64,000 bases of DNA from Cyrtodaria siliqua (Eukaryota; Mollusca; Bivalvia; Adapedonta; Hiatellidae), in the NCBI GenBank assembly GCA_037043455.1, contig JAWPHD010000088.1:62001-126000 (forward strand), in the 5' to 3' direction. Shown here piece after piece: positions 11,101 to 24,657 of this stretch. The notes below the pieces were generated by a model, which was not told where the DNA came from, did not search any database, and saw only the letters and a program-made list of their open reading frames with translations. The stretch's first letter is position 1; the number at the start of each line of letters is the position of its first letter. Both the position numbers and the translations under genes were made by a program.

Positions 11101-11257
11101 GTTCAATAATCAGTGTTTTTGAGATACTGTAAATATCTCCCTCGGTAGAGAAATAGCCCCTATATAAGAACTCGTCCTCCGCAATCGTTCTTATATCGGG
11201 GCCATTTCTCTACCTCGGGAGATATTTCCCGTATCTCAAAAACACTGGTTATTAAAC
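11101..11257. mobile_element. Foldback element with 71-bp arms
   Basis: The left arm 11101-11171 (GTTCAATAATCAGTG to ATATAAGAAC) is matched by the reverse complement of 11187-11257, leaving a loop of about 15 bp. GAGATATTT, CTACC and CCCC blocks pair across the arms with few mismatches. It abuts the MITE that ends at 11096, so the two may be nested or joined. Confidence 0.8.
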
Positions 11258-11374
11258 TCTATTTATCGACCTGATATCGCCTCAGTCGATATCACTTTTC
11301 TCAGGTCGATAAATACAACACATATCGACCGAACCTAAAAGGCAACAATTATTTTATTATTAAATCAAATTATT

Positions 11375-11640
11375 CATGGAATTTTGAAATTTTGGAATTT
11401 TGAAATTTTGAAAATTTGAAATTTTGAAATTTTTGAATTTTTGAAATTTTTGAATTTTTTTAAATTTTTGGAATTTTTGGAATTTTGAAATTTTGAATTT
11501 TGAAATTTTGAATTTTAAAATTTTTGAAATTTAAATTTTTTGAAATTTTGAAATTTCAATGAAATTTTGAAATTTTGAAATTTTGAATTTTTGAAATTTT
11601 GAATTTTTGAATTTTTGAATTTTTGAATTAGTTTAATTTT
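11375..11640 (+). repeat. GAAATTTT low-complexity tract
   Basis: About 265 bp of GAAATTTT, GAATTTTT and similar units in irregular order. Purely low-complexity; no function inferred. Confidence 0.9.
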
Positions 11641-12645
11641 GACAACCAATAACAAATAATAAAACAACTTCTAATGATAACCATTCTTTTAATGAATATC
11701 GCTTCATTCGTAACTACTTGTGACGGGATTAGCCGAACTAGTACGAATACTCCAAACTACGAAAAGAGACAATCGTCCAAGTGAAACAAACTGATCCCTT
11801 GATGATTTGAGGAAAAAATCCGAAATTGCCGAACACAATTTCATCAATGGAGGCGCTTCCGGTGCGACACAGTTTTTTGCACAGCCAGGTACGATTTCAA
11901 CATTTGCACATGTGTTACCATTAGCCGATCATCGTCGGCCGGCTGTGCCGGCCGAGCTCTGCTCGGTATTATATTGAATCATACAGAAAAAAGTAAGAAA
12001 ATATTATAGCGTTTATGGTAAATAATTGACATTGGTAATAAAGCGCTTGAATGATCTGGAAGATACTATTGACTGGGAAAGGAACTTTTCACCCGAAAGA
12101 GAACTATTGACTCGCAAGTCTGGTTTAAACCGGATTGGACACGTTTGAACATCTTTTCAAGTCAGTAGTTCATACCTAATGACTTTCACGTGTCACTGAC
12201 TGCTTTTCAGCCAATAAAAACTACGTATATAAAATAATATATAATAATAGCGATTAGGTACTTAATATACCAAACATACACCAATACATGCACTAACAAA
12301 CGGTAAATGAACTTTTGTTTATTCTCTTTAATTTCTCTTGTACATTGATTAATTAAAGTTGAAGATTGCAGTGGAATATGGAAGATGCATTAAATAGTAG
12401 CATGTATCTTTATGATATTTGATGTAATACTATATAACTTGCATACACCTGTACATAGATCACAAAGACTGCCACTACTTCAGAGATTCTGCCTCCGCAA
12501 CCCCAGTCCGATACATTACAAGATGTCAAACCACCATCATATTTTACTTATAGTAATTATGCTAAAATAATTGTTTACATTTTTTATTGTAATACATAGC
12601 ATATCAATCGACATTAATAACTACCGTATACTGGCTGTAATTTAC
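11641..12645. other. No gene seen
   Basis: Unique-looking AT-rich sequence. A short GC-rich inverted patch, GGCCGGCTGTGCCGGCC, lies near 11938. No splice-bounded open frame could be supported. Confidence 0.4.
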
Positions 12646-12649
12646 ACAT

Positions 12650-13835
12650 ACCAACAACAACAACATCACCAACAACACCACGAACAACAATACCAACGCT
12701 ACCACAACCCAGCACCACCACCACCCACCACAACCACCCCCACCCACCACCACCACCACCATCATCCTACCCACCATCCTACCCACAACCACCCATCACC
12801 ACCACCCACCACCACCCACCACCACCCAACACCACCACCACCAACAACATTACCACCCACCACCATCTCCATCAACACCCCTACCAGCACCAGCACCACC
12901 ACCACCAACACCAACACCACCACCTCCACCACCACCACCACCACCCACCACCACCCACCACCACCCACCACCACCCACCACCACCACCACCACCACCAAC
13001 AACAACATTACCACTCACCACCACAACCACCACCACCACCACCAACACAAAAACCAGCAAAACCAAAACCACCACCACACACCACCACCATACACACCAC
13101 CACCACCACTGCCACCCTTACCGCCAACACCACCAACACAACCACCACTAATACCACCCACCACCACCATACACAACACCAACATCACCCACCACCACCA
13201 CCCACCACCACCACCACCACCACCACCACCACCCACCACCCACCACACACCACCACCACTAATACCACACACCACCACCATACACATCACCACCACCACC
13301 CACCACCACCACCACCACTACCACCACCTCCACCCACCACCCACCACCCACCACTACCACCTCCTCTACCCACCACACACCACACACCACCACCACAACC
13401 ACCACCACCACCACCACCACCAACACAAAAACCAGCAAAACCAAAACCACCACCACACACCACCACCATACCACCGCCACCCTTACCGCCAACACCACCA
13501 ACACAACCACCACTAATACCACCCACCACCACCACCCACCACCACCACCACCACCACCACCTTCACCCACCACCCACCACACACCACCACCACTAATACC
13601 ACACACCACCACCATACACATCACCACCACCACCTACCACCACCACCACCACTACCACCACCTCCACCCACCACCCACTACTACCACCACCTCCACCCAC
13701 CACACACCACACACCACCACCACAAACACTACCGTCACTGCCACCACCACCACCATCACCCACCAGCCACCATCATACACAACACCACCACCACTGCCAC
13801 CAACCATCACCATCACACACCACCACCACTGTGCG
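12650..13835 (+). repeat. (CCA)n array with 378-bp higher-order repeat
   Basis: About 1.2 kb of CCA/CAC triplets with interspersed variants. A rare block, AACACAAAAACCAGCAAAAC, occurs at 13044 and again at 13422, showing a 378-bp higher-order duplication. Long Thr/His/Pro frames here, including a 341-codon one, arise simply because triplet repeats lack stops in a given frame. The plus strand is almost free of G. Confidence 0.95.
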
Positions 13836-14220
13836 ACTATAATAGTAGTGGCATCTTTGAAAATCGATAATGCCGAGGTATAAATTATTAGGTACAATCA
13901 ATAGCATGGGGAAGATTGGAAAATCCCGATGTATTAATAGAAGATGACTAATTATTACTAGACTTATTAAATCAAGAACAGACACGCTTAAATATCTACG
14001 CGTTGGTTTTTTGATTTTATATATAGTGGTATTACTAATACTGTCTAACGATAACTTACAGGTCAGTCTTCAACTGCCAATACGTATACCGATTGTTTAC
14101 CCCTATATATTCTATATAAAACCGCGATGTTGGCTCGGCGGTGGGCATTTTTGGTACATGAACGGACGTATATTACCTACAAGGTCTTTGATCCGATAAG
14201 ATTGAAATTGACTGATATTT
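13836..14220. other. Spacer between the two triplet arrays
   Basis: About 385 bp of ordinary AT-rich sequence separates the (CCA)n and (TGG)n arrays. It contains no recognised repeat or gene. Confidence 0.6.
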
Positions 14221-15107
14221 CTGGTGGTGGGTGGTGGTGGTGGGTGTTGGTGGTGGGTGGTGAGGGTGGTGGTAGTGGTGGGTGGTGGTGGTGGTGAGTG
14301 GTGGTCGGTGGTGTGTGGTGGTGATAGAGAGTGGTGGTAGTGGTAGTGGTGGTGGCGATGGTGGGTCGTCGTTGGTGGTGGGTGATGGGTGATGGGTGGT
14401 GTGTGGTGATGGGTGGCGTTTTTGTTGTTGGTGGTGGTGGTGGTGTGTATGGTGGTGGTGGATGGTGGTTGTGGTATTGTGGTTGTTAGTGGTGGTGATG
14501 GTGGTGTTTGGTGGTGTTGGTTGTGGTGGTAGTGCTGGTGGTGGTGGGTGATGGGGGTGGTGGTGGTGAGTAATGGTGGGTGGTGGTGGTGGTTGGTGGT
14601 GGTGGTGGGTGGTGGTGGTGGTGGTGTGGTGGTGGGTATTGTGGGTGATGGTGGTGGGTGGTGGTGGTGGTGGGTGTTGGTGTTGGGTGGTGGTTGATGG
14701 TGGGTGGTGGTGGTGGGTAAATGGTGGGTGGTGGTGGTGGGTGTTGGTGGTGGTGGGTGGTGGTGGTGATGGGTGGTGGTGGGTGGTGGTGGGTGGTGGT
14801 GGTGGGTGGTGGTGGTTGTGGGTGGTGGTGGTAGTGGTGTTGATGGTGTTGGTGTTGTTGTTGTTGGTGGTGGTGGTGGGTGTGGTGGTGGTGGGTGGGG
14901 GTTGTGGGTGTTGGTGATGGTGGTGGTTAATTTGGTGGTGGTGGGTGGTGGAGGTGGTGGTGTTGCGTGGTGGAGGTGGTGGGTGGTGGGTGGGTGGTGG
15001 TGGTGGTGGTGTTGGGTGGTGATGCTGGTGTTGGGTGGTGATGGTGGGTGGTGGTGGTGTTGGTGGTGGTGGGTGGTGTTAGTGGGTTGTGGTGGTGGTG
15101 GGTGTTG
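14221..15107 (+). repeat. (TGG)n array, inverted relative to 12650-13835
   Basis: About 0.9 kb of GGT/TGG triplets with GGGT and GTT variants. It is the reverse-complement type of the upstream (CCA)n array, so the two form a facing pair. GG-rich triplets on the plus strand can form two-tier G-quadruplexes. Gly/Trp/Val frames here are artefacts of the repeat. Confidence 0.95.
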
Positions 15108-15688
15108 AATGCTTTATAACTGATCATGGATGTGTTTAGATTTCTCGAATTTTATAAATTGTCTATTTCAGTGAGAGTTGGAATATTTGACAATATGTGA
15201 GAAGAAAGGATATATTTGGCGCTGATTTTTTAACGGATAAATATACTCAAATGGAATTTTAATAATCTGGTAAGTAAGCTATTATCTACATTTGATCATG
15301 TCTTCCTTATTAAATATAACGTCAAAAACGGTAAAGAACTAAAAAGCTCACATTTGTTTGGCCTTTAATCCATCAATCTGATTGGTCCGTTTGTGCTATT
15401 TATAGATGTCACATGTCATTCCTATTAATAGAAGTACGAGTCCTAACATGTCAAACCTTGTGTTCAATGTGTTGGTATAAAGAATAAAGAAGGAAGTCTC
15501 GTAAATTCTCGGACAGAAAGCCCGAGATCGGGTCACGCGCCAATTAAGCACGACGAGTAGATCGATGTAGAAAGAAAAGGCAAAATAGCAATTTAAAGAA
15601 GCAGTTATCAAGTAAGTGTCGAGTTAATACGATATATTTTAACGAGGAAGTGTTTTTCCATACGTTTTTCTTATTTAGTGTATTTCAT
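15108..15688. other. Noncoding; weak promoter-like patch
   Basis: No coding exon is supported. An ATTGG box near 15381, TTTATAG near 15400 and a strong donor-like AAGTAAGTGTCG near 15611 could mark a noncoding first exon, but nothing else confirms it. Confidence 0.25.
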
Positions 15689-16482
15689 GTTGGTAATAGC
15701 CCATTTCACCAGTTCTTCGGAAATCTCCGTACAATGTTCGGAATTTCAGTCACAAGGCGCAAAGTCACTAGAAAATAGATCGGATGTCAATGCTACTCGA
15801 ACACGAGTTGAATTGTTTACATTGGAACATGTGCGCGTATGTTTGAAACGGTAGTACGATAGAAATATTCATTGTTTTCTGACAATCCCGTTTTTGATTT
15901 GTATCAACAAACACATTTTAACTTTTGTTTACCAAACACATTAATAACATATATCTGTCACGCGTTCAAGATATAGTCTGTCATTTAATACAATGTTTCT
16001 ATTGTTTTTAATTCACATTAGGCAGTACCGTTACAATGAATTGAATTGAACTGAATGTTGTTTAACGGCTCATCAACACAATATAGGTTATTTAGAGCCG
16101 CCCAAGAGAGAGGGGAAGGATACATAGAAATCCGGGAACCTGCCCTACTCTTATTATCGAATAGATTCCTATGGTTCTTTAACGTGCTCGGAGGATAGAC
16201 TGACACACGGGACCGCCCGGTTTACGTCCCCATCCGACGGACGAGGCTAAGGGAACGTGTCTTGCCCAAGAACACACCGACGGAACTCAGTGGCACCACG
16301 GAGGATTGAACCCGGGGCCTCCGGTTACAAATCCGCCGCGCTACCGACTGCGCAACGCCTGCGTTACAATGAATATTTAATGTGCCTACCAGCGTTTGAT
16401 TGGTCGATCTAATTGGCTACTCGGAGATAGCTAGATCCGTGATCTTTCGGCAAATGTCGAGGTGAAATGGGCTATTGCTAAC
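15689..16482. mobile_element. TIR-bounded element hosting a nested SINE
   Basis: GTTGGTAATAGCCCATTTCACC (22 bp) at 15689 is mirrored by the complement of a near-identical sequence ending at 16482. Further partial pairing continues inward (CTTCGGAAAT against the complement of ATCTTTCGGC). No transposase is visible. A SINE with its own target duplication sits inside (16042-16362). The exact element ends and target duplication are uncertain. Confidence 0.6.
16042..16362 (-). mobile_element. tRNA-derived SINE, full length (copy B)
   Basis: Minus-strand copy of the family at 4964-5290. The tRNA-like head lies at the right end (GGAGGATTGAACCCGGGGCC is the complement of the B box) and the tail GTTTAACGGCTCATCAACAC at the left. 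GTTACAATGAAT occurs on both sides (16030-16041 and 16363-16374), a 12-bp target duplication as expected for LINE-driven insertion. Confidence 0.93.
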
Positions 16483-16544
16483 GAGATTCACTGCTTGGAC
16501 CAATCGTACATTATAGAATACTGATATAAAACATGTGTTTCATT

Positions 16545-17060
16545 GGAGGAAATAAGTTGTTTGTGTTCTTATGTAGTCTTAATATACGACGTGGATTTTA
16601 AATTTAATAAAATACATATTTTTATAAAATTTTGTTCAAGGCTTTTTATTGATTTTTTAAATTTCACTTTGAAGCAAGACAAAAAACGATGTCGTTACCT
16701 CCTTTTTAATAGAAAGGCACAAATTCGTGTTTTTTCTTTTTTATTTGAAAAATACGCATATTTGTCTTCTCATATAATTTTTATACTGCATGGGGTCCTT
16801 TATTTCAAACAAAATATTTTTATTTTTTTTATTTTTTCAGCTTTAAAAGTGGCCGCAATAAGTCGTTTTGAAAATTAAAAAATACTACTATTGTATCGCC
16901 TTTTTAATAGAAAGGCACAAAATCATGTTCTTTTTTAAAATATATACATATTTGTGTTCTTACATAGTTTTTATACTGCACTGTTACCTTTTTTTTCCCT
17001 TCAAACGAAACATTTTACATTTTACAGCTTTCACATGGGTACAATATTTCTAAAAAAACA
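16545..17060 (+). repeat. Diverged tandem repeat, about 195-bp units
   Basis: CTTTTTAATAGAAAGGCACAAA recurs at about 16700 and 16898. Each is followed by an ATATTTGT...TCT(T/C)A(C/T)ATA segment and TTTTTATACTGCA, then a poly-T block and CAGCTTT. A third, more decayed unit precedes them. It is noncoding and borders the large minisatellite. Confidence 0.7.
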
Positions 17061-17286
17061 CATTTAGAAAATTTAAATTTAACACTAACCTATCACCCAC
17101 CAATCACCCCCACTCATATTCCCAACACACCAATCACCCCCCACTCATATACCGCATCCACCAATCAATCACTCCCTACTCATAATCCCCACCCACCAAT
17201 CACCCACACTCATATTCGACACACAGCTATCACCCCCACTTATATTACCTACCCACCTATCACCCCCACTCATAATCCCCACATGC

Positions 17287-17522
17287 CAATCATGGGAGTG
17301 GGTGTGATAGGTGGGTGGGAATATGAGTGGGGTGATAGGTGGGTGGGATTATGAGTGGGGTTGATAGTTTGAAGCGGAATATGAGTGGGGAATAATACTG
17401 ATTGTCAAAGGTTGGTGCGGAATATAAGTGGGGTATTTGGTTGGTTATAGGTGTGTGGGAAATATGAGTTGGGTGATAGGTGGGTGGGGAATATGAGAGG
17501 GGTGATTGGTAGGTTATAGGCC
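17287..17522 (-). repeat. Inverted block inside the minisatellite
   Basis: For about 235 bp the repeat unit appears as its reverse complement (GGTGATAGGTGGGTGGGA, AATATGAGTGGGG), with abrupt switches at both ends. CATGCCAATCATGGGAGTGG marks the left junction and GGTTATAGGCCACCCAC the right. This is a small inversion or template-switch product within the array. Confidence 0.9.
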
Positions 17523-20500
17523 ACCCACTTATCACCCCCACTCATATTCCGCACTCATGTATAACCCCACTCAAATTCCACACTCACCTACCAACTACTA
17601 ATCAACCCCACTCGTATTACCCATCCACCCATCACCCCCACGCATATTCCCCACCCATGTATCACCCCCACTCATATTCCCCACCCATCTATCACTACTC
17701 TCATATTATTCACCTACCTATCTCCCCCACCCTTATTCAGCACCAACCTATCTCCCCACTCATATTTCGCACCCATATATCACGCACCAATCACCCCCAC
17801 TCATTGTCCCACCCACCTATCACCCCCACTCATATTCCCCACACACCAAACACCCCATTAATATTCACCACCCACCTATAACCCCACTCATATTTCCCAC
17901 CCACCAATCACCCCCACTCATCTTCCCACCCACCTATCACCCCACTGATATTCCCCACACACACCCAACACCCCATTCATATTCCCCACCCACCTATCAC
18001 CCCACTCATAATCCCCAGCCACTTATCATCCTCCACTCATATTTCTCACCCACCTATCACACCCACTCATATTCCACACTCGTCTATCACCCCACTAATA
18101 TTCCGCACCCACCCATGACAATCACTAATATTCCCAAACCACACATAACCCTCAATTTTATTCCTCATCCACCTATCACCCCCACTCATATTACCGACCA
18201 ACCTATCACCCCACTCATTACCCCACCCACCTATCACACCCACTCACACATATCCTCCTAACTCATATTCCTCACCTACCTATCACCCCACTCATATTCC
18301 CCACACACCTATCACCCCAATCATATCCCCCACTCACCTATCACTCCCACTCATAATCACCACCAACCAATCACTCCCACTTATATTCAACAACCACCTG
18401 TCACACCCACTCATATTCCCGACCCACCTACGACAATCACTAATATTCTCCAACCGCCTATCTCCGGCAATTATATTCCGCACCCACCTATATCCGCAAC
18501 TCACATTCCTCACCCAAATATCACCTCCACTCATATTCCCCACACACCTATCACCCCACTCATATTCCCTATCCTCCTATCACCCCACCTATAATCCCCA
18601 CCAAACAATCACACCCACTCATATTCCCCACCCGACTATCACCCCCACTCATATACAACACCCACCTATCGCCCCACTCATATTCACCACCCACCTATGA
18701 CAATGACTGATATTCTGCATCCACCTATCACCCAAAAATCACCCCTACTCATATATTCAACACCCATCTATCATCACCCCGCCCAACAAATTCCACATAC
18801 ACCTATTACACACTCATAGTGTCCAATCACCTATCACCCACTCATACTTAGCACAGACCAATCACCAATACTCATATTCCCCCACCCACCCGTCCCACCC
18901 ACTCATATTCTGCACCCACTTATGACACTCATTAATATTGCCGACCCGCCTATCACCACCACTCATGCTCCGCACCCACCTATCACCTCCACTATATTTC
19001 AAACCCACCTGTCACCCACCAATCACCCCCCAATTATATTCCCCACCCACCTATCACCCCACTCCTATGTCACACACATATTGCACCGTCACACATATTG
19101 CACACCCACCTATCACACATCCCCCTTCATAATCCTCAGCCACCTATCACCCCATATAATACCAGACCACATATGACCACCACACACATTCCGCATCGAC
19201 CTATCACCCCCACACATATTCCCCACCCACCTATCACCCACACGCATATTCCGCACTCACCTGTCACCCCCACTCGTATTCCACATCCACCTATCACCCT
19301 CCCTCATATTCCCCATACAACTATAAAACACCAATCACCCCCACTCATATTCCGCACCCACCTAAGACAATCATTATTATTCCTCACTCATATTTCGCAC
19401 CAACCTATCACACCCGCTCGCAATACCCACACAAATATCACCCCTACTCATATTCCCCACCCACCTATCACCAACTCCATATTCCCAAACCATCTATCAC
19501 ACCAACGCATAATGCCACCAACCGACCACCCCACTCATATTCCTCAATCAACTATCAACCCCACTCATAATACCAACTCATATTGCCAAACCACTAATCA
19601 CCCTCACTCATACTCCACTACCACCTATCACCCCACTCATAATCATCACCCACATATCAGCCCCAATTATATTACCCCAACCACCTATCACCACCACTCA
19701 TATTCCACACTCATGTATCACCCCACTCAAATTACACAACCTCTAATCACCCACTAATCACCCCCATTCATGTTCGCCACCCACCTATCACCCCCACTTA
19801 TATTTCTCACACATTTATCACCCCCACGCATACTCCCCAACCAAGTATCACCCCACTCATATTCCCATATATCACTCGTTTCATATTATCCACCCACCTA
19901 TCTCCCCCACTCATATTCCGCACCCACCTATCACCCACAAATCACCCCACTCATATTCCCCACCCACCTATTACCCCACTCATATTCCCCATCCACCTAT
20001 CTCGCCCACACATAATGCCAATCAACCAATGACACCCACTCATATTCACCACCCACATATCACCGCCACTCACATTCCCAACCCACCTATTACACCCACT
20101 CATATTCCGCATTGACCTTTGACAATCATTAATGTTCCCCACCCACCTATCATCCCCACTAATATTCCGCACACACCTATCTCTCCCACTCTTATCTCGC
20201 ACCGTCCTATCACCAACCAATCACCCCCACAAATGTTCCCCACCCACCTATCACCCCCACTCATATTCCACACACACCTATCACCCCACACATATGCCCC
20301 ACCTTCATATCACCAACAAACACACTGCGCACCCACCTATGACCTAACACATATTTACCACACATCTATCCCCCCCACTCAGTTTCCCCATCCACCTATC
20401 ACACCCATTCATATTTACACCCACCTATCCCCCACCAATCAGCCCCACTCATATACACATTAATATTCCCCAGAGATCTATTACCCACACTTATGCTCCG

Positions 20501-21844
20501 CACCCACCGATCACCCCGACTCATATTTCGGACCCACATATCACCTTCCAATTAGCCCCAATAATAGTCCGCACCCACCTATCACCCCACTCATATTCCC
20601 GACACACCTATCATCACACTCATATTCCCAACCCACCTATCATCCCAACTCATATTCCCTACCCGCCTATCACCCCAACTCGTATTCCCACCAAAATATC
20701 ACCCCCACTCATATTCCCTACCCACATATCACCACCACACACATTCCGCACCCACCTATCAACCCCACACATATTTCACAACCACCTGTCAACCCATTAA
20801 TATTCCCCACCAACCTATCACCACCAATCATTTTCCCCTCCCACCTATAACCCACCAATCACCCCTACTCATATTCCACAACCATCTATCACCCCCACCC
20901 ATAATCCCACCCACCAATCACTCCAAACTTATTCCGCACCAACTAATCACTAACACTCACATTACCCACACACCTATCAACCCCACTCATAATCCCACCT
21001 ACCAATCAACCCCTCTCATATATTACATCCGTCCTATCACCCCCACACATAATCCGACTTACCTATCTCCCCCACACATATTCCCAACGTACCTAATACT
21101 CCCATTAATATTCCCCACCCACCTATCACCACCACTCATATTCAACATACACCAATAACCCACAAATCACTCTCCACTCATATTCCCCACCCACCTATCA
21201 CCCACACTCATAATCCCCACCCACCAATGACCCACACTCATATTCGTCACCCACCTGTCACCCCATCTCGTATTACCCAACCACCTATCACCACCTACAC
21301 TCACAATCCGCTTATGACACTCACTTATATTCCCAAGACACCTATTCCCCACTCATATTTAGCACCCACTTATCACCCATACATATTCCCCACCCACCTA
21401 TCAACCCCACTCATAATCCCGAAACACCTATCACCACCATTTATATTCCCCACCCGCCTATCACCCCATTCATATTTCCAACCCACCAATAACTCATACA
21501 TATTCCCCACCCACCTATCAACCCCACTCATAATCCCCATCCACCAATCACCCATACATATACCCCACCCACCTATCAACCTCACTCATAGTACCCAAAC
21601 ACCTATCACCCCAATCGTATTCCACCTATCACCCCACTCATATTCCCCACTCGTCTATCATCCCACTCATATTCCCGACCCACCTATCACGCCCACACAT
21701 AATGCCAACCAACCAATCATCCCCACTCACATTTCCAACCCACCTATCACCCACACTCACATTCCCTACAAACCTATTACACCCTCTCATATTTTGCACC
21801 AACCTATGACAATCATTAATATTCCCCTTCCACCTATCACCCTC

Positions 21845-24657
21845 ACTCATATTCCGCACGCACCTATCTCCCCCACGAATATTTCGCACCCACATATCAC
21901 CCACCAATCACCCCACTGATTTTCCCCACCGACCTGTCACCCCACTCATATTCCCCACATATCGATCACCCCACTATTATTCCCACCCACCTATCACCCC
22001 ACTCATCTTCCCCACCCACATATCATCCCCCACTCATATTTTTCACCCATCTATCAGACGCACTCATATTCCACACCCACCTATCACCCCAGACATATGC
22101 TCCACCCACATATCACCAGCAAACACATTGCGCACCCACTTATGACCCCACACATATTCACCACACACCTATCTCACCCACTCATATTCCCTACCAACCT
22201 ATCACCCCAACCCATATTTTACACCCACCTATCCCCCTCCAATCACCCCCACTCATATTCACATTAATATTCCCCATCCATCTAAACCCACACGTATGCT
22301 CCGCTTCCACCGATACCGCCACTCATATTTCGCACCCACCTATCACCCACCAATAACCCCAATCATATTCATCTATCATCCCACTCATATTCCCACCAAA
22401 CTATCACCCCACTCATATTTCCAACCCTCATATCACCTCCACACACATTCCACACCCACCTATCAACACCACAGATATTCCCCAACCACCTGTCACCCCT
22501 GTTCGTATTCCCCACCCACCTAGCAATCCCACTCAAAATCCCATCTACCTATCACCCCCACTCATATTCCCCACCGACCTATCTCCACCACTCATATTCC
22601 CCACTTACGTATTACCCACCAATCACTCCTACTTATATTCCACAACCACCTATCATCCCCACTCACAATCTCACCCACCTATCACCCAACTCATACTCGC
22701 CACCCACATATGACCCCCACTGATAATCCCCACCAAACAATCACCCTCACTAATAATCACCAAACACCTGTCACACCCACTCATATTCCGCACGCACCTA
22801 TCTCCCCCACGAATATTTCGCACCCACATATCACCCACCAATCACCCCACTGATTTTCCCCACCGACCTGTCACCCCACTCATATTCCCCACATATCGAT
22901 CACCCCACTATTATTCCCACCCACCTATCACCCCACTCATCTTCCCCACCCACATATCATCCCCCACTCATATTTTTCACCCATCTATCAGACGCACTCA
23001 TATTCCACACCCACCTATCACCCCAGACATATGCTCCACCCACATATCACCAGCAAACACATTGCGCACCCACTTATGACCCCACACATATTCACCACAC
23101 ACCTATCTCACCCACTCATATTCCCTACCAACCTATCACCCCAACCCATATTTTACACCCACCTATCCCCCTCCAATCACCCCCACTCATATTCACATTA
23201 ATATTCCCCATCCATCTAAACCCACACGTATGCTCCGCTTCCACCGATACCGCCACTCATATTTCGCACCCACCTATCACCCACCAATAACCCCAATCAT
23301 ATTCATCTATCATCCCACTCATATTCCCACCAAACTATCACCCCACTCATATTTCCAACCCTCATATCACCTCCACACACATTCCACACCCACCTATCAA
23401 CACCACAGATATTCCCCAACCACCTGTCACCCCTGTTCGTATTCCCCACCCACCTAGCAATCCCACTCAAAATCCCATCTACCTATCACCCCCACTCATA
23501 TTCCCCACCGACCTATCTCCACCACTCATATTCCCCACTTACGTATTACCCACCAATCACTCCTACTTATATTCCACAACCACCTATCATCCCCACTCAC
23601 AATCTCACCCACCTATCACCCAACTCATACTCGCCACCCACATATGACCCCCACTGATAATCCCCACCAAACAATCACCCTCACTAATAATCACCAAACA
23701 CCTGTCACACCCACTCATATTCCGCACGCACCTATCTCCCCCACGAATATTTCGCACCCACATATCACCCACCAATCACCCCACTGATTTTCCCCACCGA
23801 CCTGTCACCCCACTCATATTCCCCACATATCGATCACCCCACTATTATTCCCACCCACCTATCACCCCACTCATCTTCCCCACCCACATATCATCCCCCA
23901 CTCATATTTTTCACCCATCTATCAGACGCACTCATATTCCACACCCACCTATCACCCCAGACATATGCTCCACCCACATATCACCAGCAAACACATTGCG
24001 CACCCACTTATGACCCCACACATATTCACCACACACCTATCTCACCCACTCATATTCCCTACCAACCTATCACCCCAACCCATATTTTACACCCACCTAT
24101 CCCCCTCCAATCACCCCCACTCATATTCACATTAATATTCCCCATCCATCTAAACCCACACGTATGCTCCGCTTCCACCGATACCGCCACTCATATTTCG
24201 CACCCACCTATCACCCACCAATAACCCCAATCATATTCATCTATCATCCCACTCATATTCCCACCAAACTATCACCCCACTCATATTTCCAACCCTCATA
24301 TCACCTCCACACACATTCCACACCCACCTATCAACACCGCAGATATTCCCCAACCACCTGTCACCCCTGTTCGTATTCCCCACCCACCTAGCAATCCCAC
24401 TCAAAATCCCATCTACCTATCACCCTCACTCATATTCCCCACCGACTCCCCACCGACCTATCTCCACCACTCATATTCCCCACTTACGTATTACCCACCA
24501 ATCACTCCTACTTATATTCCACAACCACCTATCATCCCCACTCACAATCTCACCCACCTATCACCCAACTCATACTCGCCACCCACATATGACCCCCACT
24601 GATAATCCCCACCAAACAATCACCCTCACTAATAATCACCAAACACCTGTCACACCC
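21845..24657 (+). repeat. Three 934-bp higher-order repeat units
   Basis: The block starting at ATTCCGCACGCACC (21851) recurs at 22785 and 23719, a 934-bp period. Copies 1 and 2 look identical in every line I compared. Copy 3 differs by at least two substitutions (CACCGCAG for CACCACAG near 24336; CACCCTCACTC for CACCCCCACTC near 24422) and an 11-bp insertion (CTCCCCACCGA) near 24446. Neighbouring units outside the block are far more divergent, so this amplification is recent, or an assembly artefact. Confidence 0.95.

Noticed and set aside
12571..13596. 341-codon plus-strand frame rich in Thr, His and Pro
   Set aside because: It is the translation of a CCA triplet array; the other strand and frames are equally open, and no domain is present.
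14573..15108. Gly/Trp/Val-rich open frames
   Set aside because: Products of the TGG triplet array, open in several frames at once.
16543..16878. 111-codon Phe/Ile/Lys-rich frame
   Set aside because: Falls in AT-rich diverged tandem repeats; composition explains the frame.
19098..21919. 219- and 230-codon frames with HIPHPPITPT-like repeats
   Set aside because: The ~30-bp minisatellite unit gives repeating peptides in several frames; indels between units break them, and there is no start context or splice support.
22296..24391. Three identical 75-codon frames spaced 934 bp apart, looking like a tandem gene family
   Set aside because: They are parts of the 934-bp satellite unit; conservation follows from recent DNA duplication, not from coding.
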